Below are positions 16,997-28,743 of a stretch of DNA of 64,000 bases, piece after piece (the stretch's first letter is position 1; every line of letters starts with the position of its first letter). The DNA lies in assembly GCF_003860405.1 (NCBI RefSeq), contig NZ_CP034170.1, forward strand, positions 1,984,001 through 2,048,000, given 5' to 3'. The notes beneath the pieces were generated by a model. The model had not been told where the DNA came from and ran no database searches. It saw nothing but the letters and a program-made list of their open reading frames with translations. The translations under genes and the position numbers were made by a program. Source of the stretch: Nakamurella antarctica. GTDB lineage: Bacteria; Actinomycetota; Actinomycetes; Mycobacteriales; Nakamurellaceae.

Positions 16997-19072
16997 TCAG
17001 TCGATAGGAATATTTCTCTCTATCTCGTCGAGCCACACTCGCGCATTGCCATCCGACGGCGCCCGCCAGTCACCACGGGGGCTCAGCGAGCCACCGGCGG
17101 ATACCTTCGGCCCGTTGGGCATCGCGGACCGCTTGAACTGGCTGAAGCCGAAGAATCGGCTGACGAACACTACGAGCCATCGACGGATCACCACCAATTC
17201 GTAGCTGTTTTTGCGTTCGGTCGGGAATCCGCTGGGCCAGTCCCCCTGTGTCGTGTCGCCCCACGCGTGGGCTGCCAGGAACGCGATCTTTGACGGCTTG
17301 AAGCCGAATCGAAGCGTGTAGTACAGGTTGAAATCTTGCAATTCATAGGGGCCAATCGCCGCCTCGGTACTCTGCGGTGTCTGCCCATCCTTGACGGGAA
17401 TGAGCTCGGGCGAAATCTCCGCGTCCAGTACCGAGCGCAGAATCTGACCAACGGCATCGGCAAATTCGCCCGTGTCAGCTACCCATCGAATCAAGTGCTG
17501 GATAAGAGTTTTCGGCACTCCTGTGTTGACGTTGTAGTGCGACATATGGTCGCCGACGCCGTAGGTGCTCCACCCCAGAGCCTCCTCCGAGAGGTCGCCA
17601 GTTCCCAGCACCATTCCGCCGTGATGATTGGCGAGACGGAAAAGGTAGTCGGTGCGCAGGCCCGCCTGCACATTCTCGAACGTGACATCGTATTGTTCAA
17701 CGCCCTCAGAATATGGATGTTCCAGATCGGCAAGCAGTTGTTTGGCCGCGGGCCGGATATCGATCTCCCCCGCCGTCACTTCCAACGAATCCATGAGCGC
17801 ATGCGCATGCGCCTTGCTCGCTGCGCCGGTGGCAAACCCCGGCAACGTATAGGCCAAGATATTGGTCCGGGGTTCGCCGAGCATGTCCATGGCGCGGGCC
17901 GCGACGATCAAGGCGTGGGTGGAATCAAGGCCGCCGGAAACGCCGATCACCACCTTGCTGGTCCGCGTCGCCTTGAGCCGTTGCAGCAGCCCATGAACCT
18001 GGATGTTGTAGGCCTCGTAACAGTCTTGGGCGAGCCGCGCGCTATCGGCCGGCACAAACGGAAAACGTTCAACGGCCCTGGCGAATCCGAGATCTCGGGT
18101 GGGCGGCGCCAGCGTGAAAGGAACGCGGCGGTAGGTGTGCGCTGTCCCCACCACGCGGCGGTTGTCTTCGAACGTTCCCATCCGGGCCCGTTCCCCGCTC
18201 AATAGCTCAAGGTCGACATCGGCGACCGTCACTGCCGTTTCAGTGGGGAAACGCTGGCCGTCGGCAAGCAGGACCCCATTCTCGTACACGCTGGTCTGGC
18301 CGTCCCAACTCAAGTCAGTCGTTGATTCGCCCTGTCCAGCAGCGGCATACACATAGGCGGCCAAACATCGCATCGATTGTGTTTGACACAGCAGATGTCT
18401 CGTCTGTGACCGTCCGATCGTGATGGGGCTTCCCGAGAGGTTCACCAAGACAGTGGCACCGGCCAATGCCAGCCCACTCGATGGCGGGGTCGGGACAAAC
18501 ATGTCTTCGCAGATTTCCACACCAACGGACAAGCCAGGTACGTCCAACGCTTCGAAGATCAGGTCCGTGCCGAACGGCGTGGGGACGCCGCTCAGCAGAA
18601 TCTCTTCGCTTCGCACGCCGTGCCCGGAGGCGAATTGCCGTCGTTCGTAAAACTCGCGGTAGTTCGGTAAGTGGATTTTTGGTACTACACCAAGGATTTC
18701 ACCTCGGTGGATCAATACCGCGGTGTTAAACAGTCGCATCTGATGCCGCAGTGGCGCGCCCACCACCAGAACGGACAGCATGTTCTTGGTTGCGGCCAGC
18801 ACCGCGTCCAGCGCGTCTTGGACCGCATCGAGCAGTGCGTCCTGGCCGAGCAGGTCGTCTATGGCGTAACCGGACAGGGTCAATTCCGGAAACACGGCCA
18901 CAGCAACGCCTTGAGCGTCACAGCGGCGCGCAGCCTCGATAACGGTTGCGGCGTTGGCCAGCGGGTCGGCGACCGTTGAGGGCGTCGTGACAGCGGCAAC
19001 GCGAGCGAACCCGTGGCGGTACAGAGAGTGAAACCCCGCCCCTGCCGCCGCGATGGAAGCAGTGGTTGTCAA
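16997..19072 (-). CDS. nadE: Glutamine-dependent NAD+ synthetase
   Basis: A 691-residue two-domain enzyme that amidates nicotinate adenine dinucleotide to NAD+ using ammonia from glutamine. The N-terminal nitrilase-type glutaminase has the Glu-Lys-Cys triad: Glu63 (VFPELTLSGYA), Lys132 (VVPKIHLPNYREF) and Cys188 (VEICEDMF). The C-terminal synthetase has the ATP P-loop GVSGGLDSTHAL (377-388) and VLGTGDLSEEALGWSTYGVGDH. Length fits the mycobacterial-type octameric enzyme. The start is TTG 19072 with CGGAG upstream; homologous sequence begins at FHSLYRHGFARVA, so a start closer to it is possible. Monocistronic, divergent from the MFS gene. Confidence 0.95.
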   Translation of the reverse strand: MTTTASIAAAGAGFHSLYRHGFARVAAVTTPSTVADPLANAATVIEAARRCDAQGVAVAVFPELTLSGYAIDDLLGQDALLDAVQDALDAVLAATKNMLSVLVVGAPLRHQMRLFNTAVLIHRGEILGVVPKIHLPNYREFYERRQFASGHGVRSEEILLSGVPTPFGTDLIFEALDVPGLSVGVEICEDMFVPTPPSSGLALAGATVLVNLSGSPITIGRSQTRHLLCQTQSMRCLAAYVYAAAGQGESTTDLSWDGQTSVYENGVLLADGQRFPTETAVTVADVDLELLSGERARMGTFEDNRRVVGTAHTYRRVPFTLAPPTRDLGFARAVERFPFVPADSARLAQDCYEAYNIQVHGLLQRLKATRTSKVVIGVSGGLDSTHALIVAARAMDMLGEPRTNILAYTLPGFATGAASKAHAHALMDSLEVTAGEIDIRPAAKQLLADLEHPYSEGVEQYDVTFENVQAGLRTDYLFRLANHHGGMVLGTGDLSEEALGWSTYGVGDHMSHYNVNTGVPKTLIQHLIRWVADTGEFADAVGQILRSVLDAEISPELIPVKDGQTPQSTEAAIGPYELQDFNLYYTLRFGFKPSKIAFLAAHAWGDTTQGDWPSGFPTERKNSYELVVIRRWLVVFVSRFFGFSQFKRSAMPNGPKVSAGGSLSPRGDWRAPSDGNARVWLDEIERNIPID

Positions 19073-19391
19073 GGTCGAAAGCTCCGGTGCGGTAGACAGC
19101 GTCGTAACCCTTCAACAAGGAGGCAGCTGGCAAGGCCTGCTCAACTGGTGTTGCCAGGCTAGTCAACACTATCGACGGATTCGATTGCCTACTTGCCGCT
19201 GTGTTGTGCAGGAGCATCGGATGCCGGTTTCGCCCACGGGCTCGGCTTCAAGGCCACCAAGCAGCTATCTTCGTCCAAGTGGAAACGCCTGTATCGTCCC
19301 GCGCACTCAGAGCAGCGCGCGCGGCGCGTCCGGAAACTATCTGGGCGGGACTCCCGCGCCCCGCTGACGGAACACACTCTAAGAGGAACCA
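19073..19391. other. Divergent intergenic region between nadE and the MFS gene
   Basis: A 319-bp gap between two divergent genes. Reading frames on both strands are short and show no known family. It must contain both promoters, but I could not pick out convincing -35/-10 boxes, a riboswitch fold or an RNA gene. Confidence 0.5.
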
Positions 19392-20858
19392 ATGACCAGC
19401 CGAGGACCCCGCCCTTTCGATCGGCTTGTAGATGCCGCTGGCGGCCGGAGCCAGCTGCGCACCGTCGGCCTACTGTCCGGGGCGCTCGCGCTGGCCGCGG
19501 GCGATCAAACGATCGTGGGCGCCGTAGCTCCCGATCTCAAGGTGGCGCTCGGCGTCGACAACACTGCGGTGGGTCTGTTGATTACCGCTGCAAGCCTGGT
19601 AGGCGCAGCCACCACGCTGCCATTCGGGATGCTCGCTGACCGGACGACACGCGTGCGTTTGCTCACTCTGTGCGTGCTGAGCTGGTCGGCGTCAATCGTG
19701 GTCGCCGGTTTCGCTCCGAACTACGTGACCCTGCTGATCGCCCAAGTGGCGCTGGGAGCAGGGATCGGCGCCGCCACACCGGTAGTCGCCTCGTTAACAG
19801 GCGATCTCTTCCCAGCCGCGTCTCGTGGCCGGGTGTACGGCCTCATCTTGGCGGGCGAGTTCCTCGGCGCAGCCACGGGGCTTGTACTGGCCGGAGAGAT
19901 GGCAGCCTGGTGGTCCTGGCGGGGGTCGTTCTGGGTGCTGGCACTTCCCGGACCGGTGTTGGCGTACGCCCTCGCCCGTCATCTCCCCGAACCTCGGCGG
20001 GGCGGAATGGACCCCGTAGGTGCCGATCCGGTGTCCACGGATAGTCACCCTGAAATCAAGGCTGATCAAGGTTCACCGACCCTGACCAGGCTGGTGGTTG
20101 ACGCCGGAGTCCCTCCCCACAAGAAGCTGGTGCTGAGTCACGACCCGACGCACGAATCCTTCCGCTGGGCCCTTCGCTACGTTCTCTCCATTCGGACGAA
20201 CGTCCTGATCATCATCGCTTCGGCGCTGGCCTACTACTACGTGGCCGGGTTGCAAGCATTTATCGTGGTCTGGCTCCGGGGCAGGTTCGACTTCACCCAA
20301 GGCGTCGCAACTTTGTTGCTCATGACGGTCGGGATCGCCGTGGTGGTCGGGACTTTGGTGACCGGCCCGCTGTCTGATCGCTTCATAGCACGCGGCGCAA
20401 TCGCAGCTCGGCCGCTCGTTGCCGGGATCGCATGTCTTGTTGCGGTGGCATTCGTCTTGCCTGGTCTCTTAATCTCCGCGTTCCTGCTCGCGTGGCCGAT
20501 TCTGTTGATCGGCGCGGCCGCCATTGGCGGCACCAATCCCCCACTGGATGCTGCGCGCCTCGACATCATGCACTCTCGCTTGTGGGGCCGCGCCGAGAGC
20601 GTTCGGACCTTCATTCAGACGCTTTTCAAATCGTCGGCGCCGCTGGTGTTCGGTTGGCTCTCGGTTCTCCTGAGTCCGGCTGGTAGGGCGCAAGATGCGG
20701 CCGACACCCAAGGCGGCGGCGCCGCCGGACTCACCCGGGCTCTCATCGTGATGCTGCTGGTCATCCTGATAGCCGGCGGTCTACTTCTAGTATCAGCGCG
20801 CCGTAGTTACCCGCGCGATGTCGCTACCGCCATCGCCTCCGAGGCCGCTACGCGCTAA
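19392..20858 (+). CDS. Major facilitator superfamily transporter
   Basis: A 488-residue membrane protein with about 12 hydrophobic helices in two bundles. The first half has the MFS loop 2-3 motif as FGMLADRTTRVRLL and a helix-4 region LLIAQVALGAGIGAATPVVASLTGDLFP. The central cytoplasmic loop (about 200-260) is longer than usual and charged. The second half includes GPLSDRFIARGAIAARPLVAG. AGAGG precedes the ATG. The pattern recalls Spinster-like or sugar/drug transporters. The downstream amylosucrase is 165 bp away on the same strand, which could suggest a sugar substrate, but this is weak. Confidence 0.85.
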   Translation: MTSRGPRPFDRLVDAAGGRSQLRTVGLLSGALALAAGDQTIVGAVAPDLKVALGVDNTAVGLLITAASLVGAATTLPFGMLADRTTRVRLLTLCVLSWSASIVVAGFAPNYVTLLIAQVALGAGIGAATPVVASLTGDLFPAASRGRVYGLILAGEFLGAATGLVLAGEMAAWWSWRGSFWVLALPGPVLAYALARHLPEPRRGGMDPVGADPVSTDSHPEIKADQGSPTLTRLVVDAGVPPHKKLVLSHDPTHESFRWALRYVLSIRTNVLIIIASALAYYYVAGLQAFIVVWLRGRFDFTQGVATLLLMTVGIAVVVGTLVTGPLSDRFIARGAIAARPLVAGIACLVAVAFVLPGLLISAFLLAWPILLIGAAAIGGTNPPLDAARLDIMHSRLWGRAESVRTFIQTLFKSSAPLVFGWLSVLLSPAGRAQDAADTQGGGAAGLTRALIVMLLVILIAGGLLLVSARRSYPRDVATAIASEAATR

Positions 20859-21023
20859 TTCGCAGCAATGTGGGGTTATGCCACTTGTTTTCGATATCAG
20901 ATCTCCACAACCTACTCGCGCCACGCCCGCGTTCGCCCGGCCTACTGTTTGGGTACAGCAATAACAACTAACGCTCCCGATGCATCAGCATTGACAGCGC
21001 AGGTTCAACGCGAAAGGTTCGTC

Positions 21024-23012
21024 ATGTCAAGCACTCTGGGTGCAACGTCGCCGCTAGCAGGGGCAGACACGGCGCGAGCCAGTGCCGCTCAGAAGGCGCG
21101 GACAGCTGGACGTGCTGAGCTGCGCAACTGCTCAGAGTCCGACCGTGAAGTATTTGACGTCCGGGTAGCCAAGTGGTGGCCGGATCTCGACAGGTCGTTG
21201 CAACGCCTGTATCCCGCAGAAGTCGCCGCTGATCTGGGCCTGCGCTTGGTCCGCGCAGCTGCCCGGGCTTTCGCAGATCGGCATCCGGATTTACGCCATC
21301 TCGACTTGGTGCGAACGTTGAGCCCCGACTGGTTTGAGGATCCGTCGATGCTGGGGTACGCGGCCTATGCCGAGCGGTTTGCTCAGGACCTCGCCGGCGT
21401 AGAGGGAAAGCTGGAGTACTTGCAGGAGCTAGGAGTCACCTACCTGCATCTGATGCCTTTACTGACGCCGCGCGAGGGTGATTCCGATGGCGGCTACGCC
21501 GTGGCCGATTATCGACGTGTCCGCGCCGACTTAGGCACCAACGAGGATTTGGAGCACCTCACGGCCGCACTCCGCTCGTCCGGGATGAGCTTGGTACTGG
21601 ACTTGGTACTCAACCACGTTGCCAGGGAACATGAATGGGCCGTCGCAGCCCGCCGCGGCGAGGTTAAATATCGAAACTACTTCTACATCCTCGACACCCG
21701 TGAAGAAGTTGATGCCTTCGAGGAGACGCTCCCCGAGGTATTCCCCGATTTCGCACCGGGGAACTTTACGTGGGACGAAGATCTCAAAGGCTGGGTGTGG
21801 ACAACCTTCAACTCATTCCAGTGGGATGTGAATTGGTCCAATCCCGACGTCCTGTTCGAATACGCCGAGATCATCTTGTATTTAGCCAATCTTGGCGTCG
21901 AGGTACTGCGGATGGACGCCATTGCCTTCATGTGGAAACGCCTGGGTACCAACTCGCAAAACCAAGTCGAGGTGCACGACATCACGCAGGCCCTGCGAGC
22001 TGTGGCGCGGATTGCCTGCCCCGCAATCGCTTTCAAAGCAGAGGCCATCGTCGCCCCGGCTGATCTGGTGCAGTACTTGGGTACCGGTGAGCACTACGGC
22101 AAGGTCAGCGATCTCGCCTATCACAACGTTTTGATGGTCCAGATCTGGTCGATGCTCGCTGCTGGCGAAGTTAGTTTGGCCGCGGCTTCCCTGCGCGCAC
22201 TACCGCCGATCCCCAGCACGACGGCGTGGATCACCTATGTGCGCTGCCACGACGACATCGGATGGGCCATCGACGATGCCGACGCCGAAAGCGTCGGACT
22301 GAGCGGCTGGGCACACCGAACCTTCCTCTCCGATTATTACAGCGGGCATTACTGGAATTCGCCCGCTTCCGGTGTGGTGTTCCAAAGCAACCCGGAGACC
22401 GGGGATCGCCGGATCAGCGGCACTGCAGCAAGCCTTGCGGGTCTGGAGTCTGCCCTGCGCCGGGGCGACGACGAAGCTGCGGACACCGCCATTGCGCGCC
22501 TGATTTTGGGCTACGCACTGGTGATGGGGTGGGGCGGCATTCCCGTCATCTGGATGGGTGACGAACTCGCGATGATGAACGATCCGCAGTGGGCGGCCGA
22601 GCCCGGCCACGAGGCGGACAATCGGTGGGCGCATCGCCCGCGGATGGATTGGCGCCTCGCCGAAGCGCGGCACCGGGCGGGTTCACCACAGCAGCAGATG
22701 TTTTCGGCGCTCACCCGCCTGCAGCAGGTGCGCCGTGCACACCCGCATTTTCATGCTTCTATCGCGCCAGAAATTGCCGAAATCCATGACGAAGGCATCC
22801 TTGCGGTGTTGCGGGTACACCCCATCGGCCCTCTGGTCGGCCTCCACAACTTCAGCAATTCATGGCGGCCTTACCCGGGCTCCGCTTTGTCCCGCTTGGG
22901 GGTACTGGCGGGCACGGATCTGACTAGCGGAGCAACGCTCGAGCTATCAGAGGACGACAACCTGTGGCTACCGCCCTATGGGTTCCGATGGGTGATCGGC
23001 AGTTCTCAGTGA
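21024..23012 (+). CDS. Amylosucrase (GH13_4)
   Basis: A 662-residue glucansucrase that builds alpha-1,4-glucan from sucrose and releases fructose. The amylosucrase-specific N-terminal helical domain (about 35-120) is followed by the barrel: HLMPLLTPREGDSDGGYAV, LDLVLNHVAREHEW, VLRMDAIAFMWKR (nucleophile Asp), AFKAEAIV (acid/base Glu) and YVRCHDDIGW (transition-state Asp). A B'-domain-like region with GVVFQSNPETGDRRISGT follows, then a C-terminal beta domain. I chose ATG 21024, preceded by AAAGG; an in-frame upstream extension to 20868 has no homology. No signal peptide is seen, so it is cytosolic. It may feed the glycogen pool that GlgX acts on. Confidence 0.93.
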   Translation: MSSTLGATSPLAGADTARASAAQKARTAGRAELRNCSESDREVFDVRVAKWWPDLDRSLQRLYPAEVAADLGLRLVRAAARAFADRHPDLRHLDLVRTLSPDWFEDPSMLGYAAYAERFAQDLAGVEGKLEYLQELGVTYLHLMPLLTPREGDSDGGYAVADYRRVRADLGTNEDLEHLTAALRSSGMSLVLDLVLNHVAREHEWAVAARRGEVKYRNYFYILDTREEVDAFEETLPEVFPDFAPGNFTWDEDLKGWVWTTFNSFQWDVNWSNPDVLFEYAEIILYLANLGVEVLRMDAIAFMWKRLGTNSQNQVEVHDITQALRAVARIACPAIAFKAEAIVAPADLVQYLGTGEHYGKVSDLAYHNVLMVQIWSMLAAGEVSLAAASLRALPPIPSTTAWITYVRCHDDIGWAIDDADAESVGLSGWAHRTFLSDYYSGHYWNSPASGVVFQSNPETGDRRISGTAASLAGLESALRRGDDEAADTAIARLILGYALVMGWGGIPVIWMGDELAMMNDPQWAAEPGHEADNRWAHRPRMDWRLAEARHRAGSPQQQMFSALTRLQQVRRAHPHFHASIAPEIAEIHDEGILAVLRVHPIGPLVGLHNFSNSWRPYPGSALSRLGVLAGTDLTSGATLELSEDDNLWLPPYGFRWVIGSSQ

Positions 23013-23156
23013 GTGCAGCAGCCGGGGAGTGAGCTCGTGAGTACTCTTGAAACGCGGGAAGTTCCGCACCCGCCGGGGATGCAGTCGCGAATCAGCTGAA
23101 CCTGCCTCCTGCCGTAATCCCCGCGTGGAAACCGTCCGATTTATGAAGGAGTACTT

Positions 23157-24215
23157 GTGCCCACCGTTCCTGCCCTTGCCACCGCTGGCGCCGATCAAGA
23201 CTTGAAGCGATCGACCATTGAGCGCCGGGAACCCGGCGCCCACGACGTCGTCATCGATATTGCCTTCAGTGGCGTCTGCCATTCCGACATCCACCAGGCG
23301 CGGAGCGAATGGGGCGCTGGCAATTTCCCGATGGTTCCGGGTCATGAAATTGCTGGCACCGTCAGCGCTATCGGCGCGGAAGTCAGCCGGTATCAGGTCG
23401 GCGATCGCGTCGGCGTCGGCTGCTTCGTCGACTCCTGCCGCGAGTGCGAGAACTGCGTGGCAGGCGAAGAGCAGTACTGCCTCAAGGGCAACGTTGGCAC
23501 CTACAACGGCCGCGGATATGACGGCGAGATCACCTACGGCGGCTACAGCACCCAGGTGGTCGTTAACGAGAACTACGTGCTTGGCATCCCCGAAGCAGTG
23601 GCGCTCGATGCTGCGGCACCGTTGCTCTGCGCTGGAATCACTCTCTATTCCCCGTTGAAGCACTGGCAGGCGGGCCCGGGCAAGCGTGTGGCCATTATCG
23701 GGCTGGGCGGTCTGGGCCATATGGGCGTCAAAATTGCGCACGCAATGGGCGCCGAGGTCACCGTTTTGAGCCAGACCCTCAGCAAGGCTGCTGACGGCAA
23801 ACGGTTGGGCGCCGATCATTACTACGCGACCAGCGACGAGCAGACGTTCAAAGACCTGCGCAACCAGTTCGACCTGATCATCAACACGGTTTCGGCCAAC
23901 TTGAACATGGATGCCTACCTGAGCTTGCTCCGTCTGAACGGCACCTTGGTCAACGTCGGCTTGCCTACCGAACCAGCTAGCTACCAGACGTTTTCGCTCG
24001 TCGGTGGTCGCCGCAGCTTGGCGGGTTCGATGATCGGAGGCATTAGGGAGACCCAAGAAATGTTGGACTTCTGCGCCAAGCACGGTTTCGGCGCCGATAT
24101 CGAGGTGATCGGTATCGACGAAGTGAACGAGGCTTACAAGCGAGTCTTGGCTAGTGACGTTCGCTTCCGCTTCGTCATTGACATCGCCACCTTGCATGCC
24201 CCCGCGACTTCCTGA
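23157..24215 (+). CDS. Zinc-dependent alcohol dehydrogenase, cinnamyl/AdhC type
   Basis: A 352-residue medium-chain dehydrogenase. Catalytic zinc ligands are Cys41 (GVCHSD) with His63-Glu64 (GHE). Structural zinc ligands are Cys94, Cys97, Cys100 and Cys108. The Rossmann motif is [17 protein letters not shown]. The pattern with [19 protein letters not shown] is typical of the NADP(H)-dependent CAD/YahK group, which reduces aldehydes to alcohols. The GTG start has GAAGGAG at good spacing. It lies 144 bp after the amylosucrase gene, with a long hairpin after the stop. The physiological aldehyde is unknown. Confidence 0.92.
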   Translation: MPTVPALATAGADQDLKRSTIERREPGAHDVVIDIAFSGVCHSDIHQARSEWGAGNFPMVPGHEIAGTVSAIGAEVSRYQVGDRVGVGCFVDSCRECENCVAGEEQYCLKGNVGTYNGRGYDGEITYGGYSTQVVVNENYVLGIPEAVALDAAAPLLCAGITLYSPLKHWQAGPGKRVAIIGLGGLGHMGVKIAHAMGAEVTVLSQTLSKAADGKRLGADHYYATSDEQTFKDLRNQFDLIINTVSANLNMDAYLSLLRLNGTLVNVGLPTEPASYQTFSLVGGRRSLAGSMIGGIRETQEMLDFCAKHGFGADIEVIGIDEVNEAYKRVLASDVRFRFVIDIATLHAPATS

Positions 24216-24239
24216 CATTCGTTGCAGGAGTGGCGCTGT

Positions 24240-24277
24240 GCCACCGTGCCGTCAGATCCAGTTGACGGCACGGTGGC
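24240..24277. terminator. Hairpin between convergent adh and dgdA genes
   Basis: A perfect 15-bp stem, GCCACCGTGCCGTCA with its complement, and an 8-nt loop lie in the 67-bp convergent gap. No T run follows on either side. The position suits a bidirectional terminator. Confidence 0.7.
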
Positions 24278-24282
24278 GCCAG

Positions 24283-26302
<2,020 letters not shown>

Positions 26303-26305
26303 ACT

Positions 26306-27313
26306 TTAGAGGCCAGCAGGATCTGCGGCTTTCGCCCGCCTTGGAGCAGAGGTGATCGTCCCGCCCTCGACTTCAGGTTCGCCGATATCCAGTTGACCCG
26401 CAAGCTCCTCCGACCGATCCGAACGCACACATCCAATACCGAGCAGGATCAGCACGCCACCGGCGATCTGAAACACGGTGAGCGATTCTCCGAGCAAGAT
26501 CCATGCGACCACCGCTGCGGCAGCAACCTCAAGGAGTCCCAAGAAAGAAGCGAGGCGCGATCCCAGACGCTCGGTTGCCATGACGCTGGCTGCGTAGGCC
26601 AGTGCGGTCGCCAACACTCCGACCACCAGCATAGGGACCCACCAGGGTCGAGATGTGCCTAGCAGCATGACGTTTTCCGTCGAAAAACGAAACGGTAGAA
26701 CACCGGCAAGGCCGGCGGCGCCCAGCAGGACCGCCCCGATGAGCAGCCCGGACGCTGCGAGCGCCACCGAGGGCAGTCCCCGAGGAGGCCGCGCGGCGAT
26801 GAGGTAGTACATCGCGCACCCCACCATCGCGCCGACGGCAAAGATGAGGCCGAGGATGTCCAGCCTGGTCGAGCCGTCGGGAGAGATGACCATCAGCAGT
26901 CCTGCCAACGCAATGACGGATCCGCCAAGCACCACCGCACGGGGAGTACGCCGAGTCGCGATCCACGCTATCGCCACCAACAAAAGCGGGGCCAGGTATT
27001 CAATGAGGATCGCAGTACCGACCGGAATCCGCTGTACCGCAGCGAAGTAAAGCAACTGAGTTCCCGCCACGCCTATCCCTGCCATGCCCAAGATCCGCCA
27101 GCGACTATCCCAGAGCACTCGCCACTTCCCGCGCACAGACATCGCGGCGAACGGAGCCAAAACCAGTCCACCGATGAGGGCCCGCACCGTGACTGCAGCC
27201 GCGGGCGTCCAGCCAGATTCCAGCACCGGCTTGATAAAGGGGCCGGATAAGCCGAAGGACACGGCAGCCACGATGGCAAGCATTTGTCCGGCGAACAGCG
27301 GGCGAGGGGTCAT
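26306..27313 (-). CDS. EamA/DMT-family transporter
   Basis: A 335-residue drug/metabolite-type exporter with ten hydrophobic segments in two EamA repeats. The first repeat starts GQMLAIVAAVSFGLSGPFIK and ends in AILIEYLAPLLLVAIAWIATRRTP. The second ends with AAAAVVAWILLGESLTVFQIAGGVLILLGI. A charged cytosolic tail of about 45 residues follows, longer than is typical. It is transcribed away from the CGNR-type regulator gene, with a dyad operator candidate in the 72-bp gap, so local control of this exporter is likely. Substrate unknown; RhtA-like amino acid export is one possibility given the next genes. Confidence 0.87.
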   Translation of the reverse strand: MTPRPLFAGQMLAIVAAVSFGLSGPFIKPVLESGWTPAAAVTVRALIGGLVLAPFAAMSVRGKWRVLWDSRWRILGMAGIGVAGTQLLYFAAVQRIPVGTAILIEYLAPLLLVAIAWIATRRTPRAVVLGGSVIALAGLLMVISPDGSTRLDILGLIFAVGAMVGCAMYYLIAARPPRGLPSVALAASGLLIGAVLLGAAGLAGVLPFRFSTENVMLLGTSRPWWVPMLVVGVLATALAYAASVMATERLGSRLASFLGLLEVAAAAVVAWILLGESLTVFQIAGGVLILLGIGCVRSDRSEELAGQLDIGEPEVEGGTITSAPRRAKAADPAGL

Positions 27314-27331
27314 GGCGCCTTTCCTTGTGAT

Positions 27332-27358
27332 GGTCTAATGGGTGGATTACCCATGACC
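27332..27358. promoter_or_regulatory. Candidate operator between EamA exporter and CGNR regulator genes
   Basis: An inverted repeat in the 72-bp divergent gap: ATGGGT and ACCCAT arms with a 5-bp spacer (27338-27354), flanked by GGTC and GACC outer arms (the left one offset by two bases). Placement over both promoters suggests binding by the adjacent CGNR protein, which is inference. Confidence 0.5.
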
Positions 27359-27385
27359 TTAGGTTCACCACCGTAAGGAGTCAAC

Positions 27386-27937
27386 TTGCAGTTTGCCCCT
27401 GACACTATCGACGTCCTGGATTTTGATGTTGCCTTCTGCAATACGGACCCCGCAGGGTCAAAATCGGGGTTGGACGAACTGACTTCGGCCGCCCAGCTTC
27501 AAGAGTTGGTCCGGATCCACCGATACACGGGCCGGATCGACTGTGACGATCGCGAGCTGGCAGACGTCGCTCGTGTTCGTGATGAGATTCGCGTGCTGTG
27601 GGCGATGGAGCGAGACGTACTCGCTACTCGGATCAACAAGATCTTGGCGGCGGTCACCTTCCTGCCGCAGCTCGCACGCCATGACGGACTCGACTGGCAC
27701 CTGCACGCCACGGGCTCAGATGCCCCACTCGCGGAGCGCATCCGGGTGGAGGCCGCGCTGGCCTTCATCGACGTCATCCGAGCCGATGCCACAGACCGCC
27801 TGCGGATCTGCGCAGCTTCAGACTGCGCCGGGTTGCTGGTAGATCTCTCCCGAAACTCCTCCAAGCGCTTTTGCAGCGTTCGATGCAGTAATCGAGTAAA
27901 TATGATTGCCTATCGCGAGCGGCAGAGTGCTCCCTGA
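27386..27937 (+). CDS. CGNR zinc-finger / ABATE-domain transcriptional regulator
   Basis: A 183-residue protein. The N-terminal ABATE-type helical domain includes LQELVRIHRYTGRIDCDD and VRDEIRVLWAMERD, and the C-terminal zinc finger has the layout LRICAASDCAGLLVDLSRN followed by SKRFCSVRCSNRVNMIAYRER. The four Cys of the finger are visible, and the family name-giving CGNR is here CSNR. These proteins are thought to be stress- or ligand-responsive regulators. The TTG start is supported by AAGGAG 5 bp upstream. It is divergent from the EamA gene and probably controls it. Confidence 0.87.
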   Translation: MQFAPDTIDVLDFDVAFCNTDPAGSKSGLDELTSAAQLQELVRIHRYTGRIDCDDRELADVARVRDEIRVLWAMERDVLATRINKILAAVTFLPQLARHDGLDWHLHATGSDAPLAERIRVEAALAFIDVIRADATDRLRICAASDCAGLLVDLSRNSSKRFCSVRCSNRVNMIAYRERQSAP

Positions 27938-28006
27938 GAGCTCACCACCGCGGGCGAGCAAATCTCTGAAATGTGCCTACACGACAACGGTTTTCGACCG
28001 GCCAAT

Positions 28007-28666
28007 TTAGCTAGCGGAGTACCGACCCGGCCGGTGATTGAGCGCTAGGACGAAGTTGAGCACCAGTGCGCCTGCCGCAGAAAGAGCGACCTCCCGTGTG
28101 GAAACCACGCTCAGCGCTGCGAGCACCACCACCACGTCCAGGCCCATCTGCACATACCCGGCTCGCCAGCCCAATCGCTCCTGGACGAGCAGTACCAAAA
28201 TGTTGAAGCCGCCGAGACTGGCCTTGTGTCTGAACAGAATCAAGATTCCGACGCCCGCCAGCAAATTGCCAAACAGCACACCGTAGACGGGATTGATTGC
28301 CACGTCGCCGATCATCCTTGGGTGGAGCGCGGAGAACGCGGAGACCAATGCGACCGCAATCACCGAGCGCAGGGTGAAATTCCACCCTTTCTTCCACAGC
28401 GCGAGAGCAAAGAAGGGCACATTTACGACGAAGAACAGCACTGAGAACGAGATGGGAGAGGCGTAGCTGAGTAAAAGGGACAGGCCAGCCGTGCCGCCGG
28501 TGACGGCTGAGCTGGTCTTGAGCAAAAAAAGACCAAATGAGGCGATAAGTGTCCCGGTCAGCACCCCCAAAACGTCGTCCACCCCGCTGTGCGGCGGGGC
28601 AGCAACAATGCTCGTGCTCGCAATAGCTGAGCGCACAGCACCTTTCGACGGGGCCTGATTCGTCAC
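28007..28666 (-). CDS. YitT/YczE-family integral membrane protein
   Basis: A 219-residue protein with five to six membrane helices. The family pattern is clear: GVLTGTLIASFGLFLLKTSS, AVTGGTAGLSLLLSY, FVVNVPFFALALWKKGWNFT, and a Gly-rich RHKASLGGFNILVLLVQER. Function in this family is not established. The start is GTG 28666, with a poor ribosome site; a later start near GVDDVLG would keep all helices. It is divergent from an Lrp-type regulator gene (120-bp gap), a pairing that suggests regulation by that protein and, by extension, amino-acid-related transport. Confidence 0.8.
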   Translation of the reverse strand: MTNQAPSKGAVRSAIASTSIVAAPPHSGVDDVLGVLTGTLIASFGLFLLKTSSAVTGGTAGLSLLLSYASPISFSVLFFVVNVPFFALALWKKGWNFTLRSVIAVALVSAFSALHPRMIGDVAINPVYGVLFGNLLAGVGILILFRHKASLGGFNILVLLVQERLGWRAGYVQMGLDVVVVLAALSVVSTREVALSAAGALVLNFVLALNHRPGRYSAS

Positions 28667-28743
28667 GACGCAGCGCCCTGGAGGAAAATGGACATGTCAC
28701 CACCTTGCTCGCACAATCCAGTGCCGCGCAACACAAGGAGCTT

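Noticed and set aside
17336-18205. Open forward frame opposite nadE
   Set aside because: Antisense to the conserved NAD synthetase domain; a by-product of high GC.
22968-24218. Long reverse-strand open frame opposite the alcohol dehydrogenase gene
   Set aside because: It is the antisense shadow of a clearly conserved gene with full zinc and NAD motifs; its translation has no recognisable domain.
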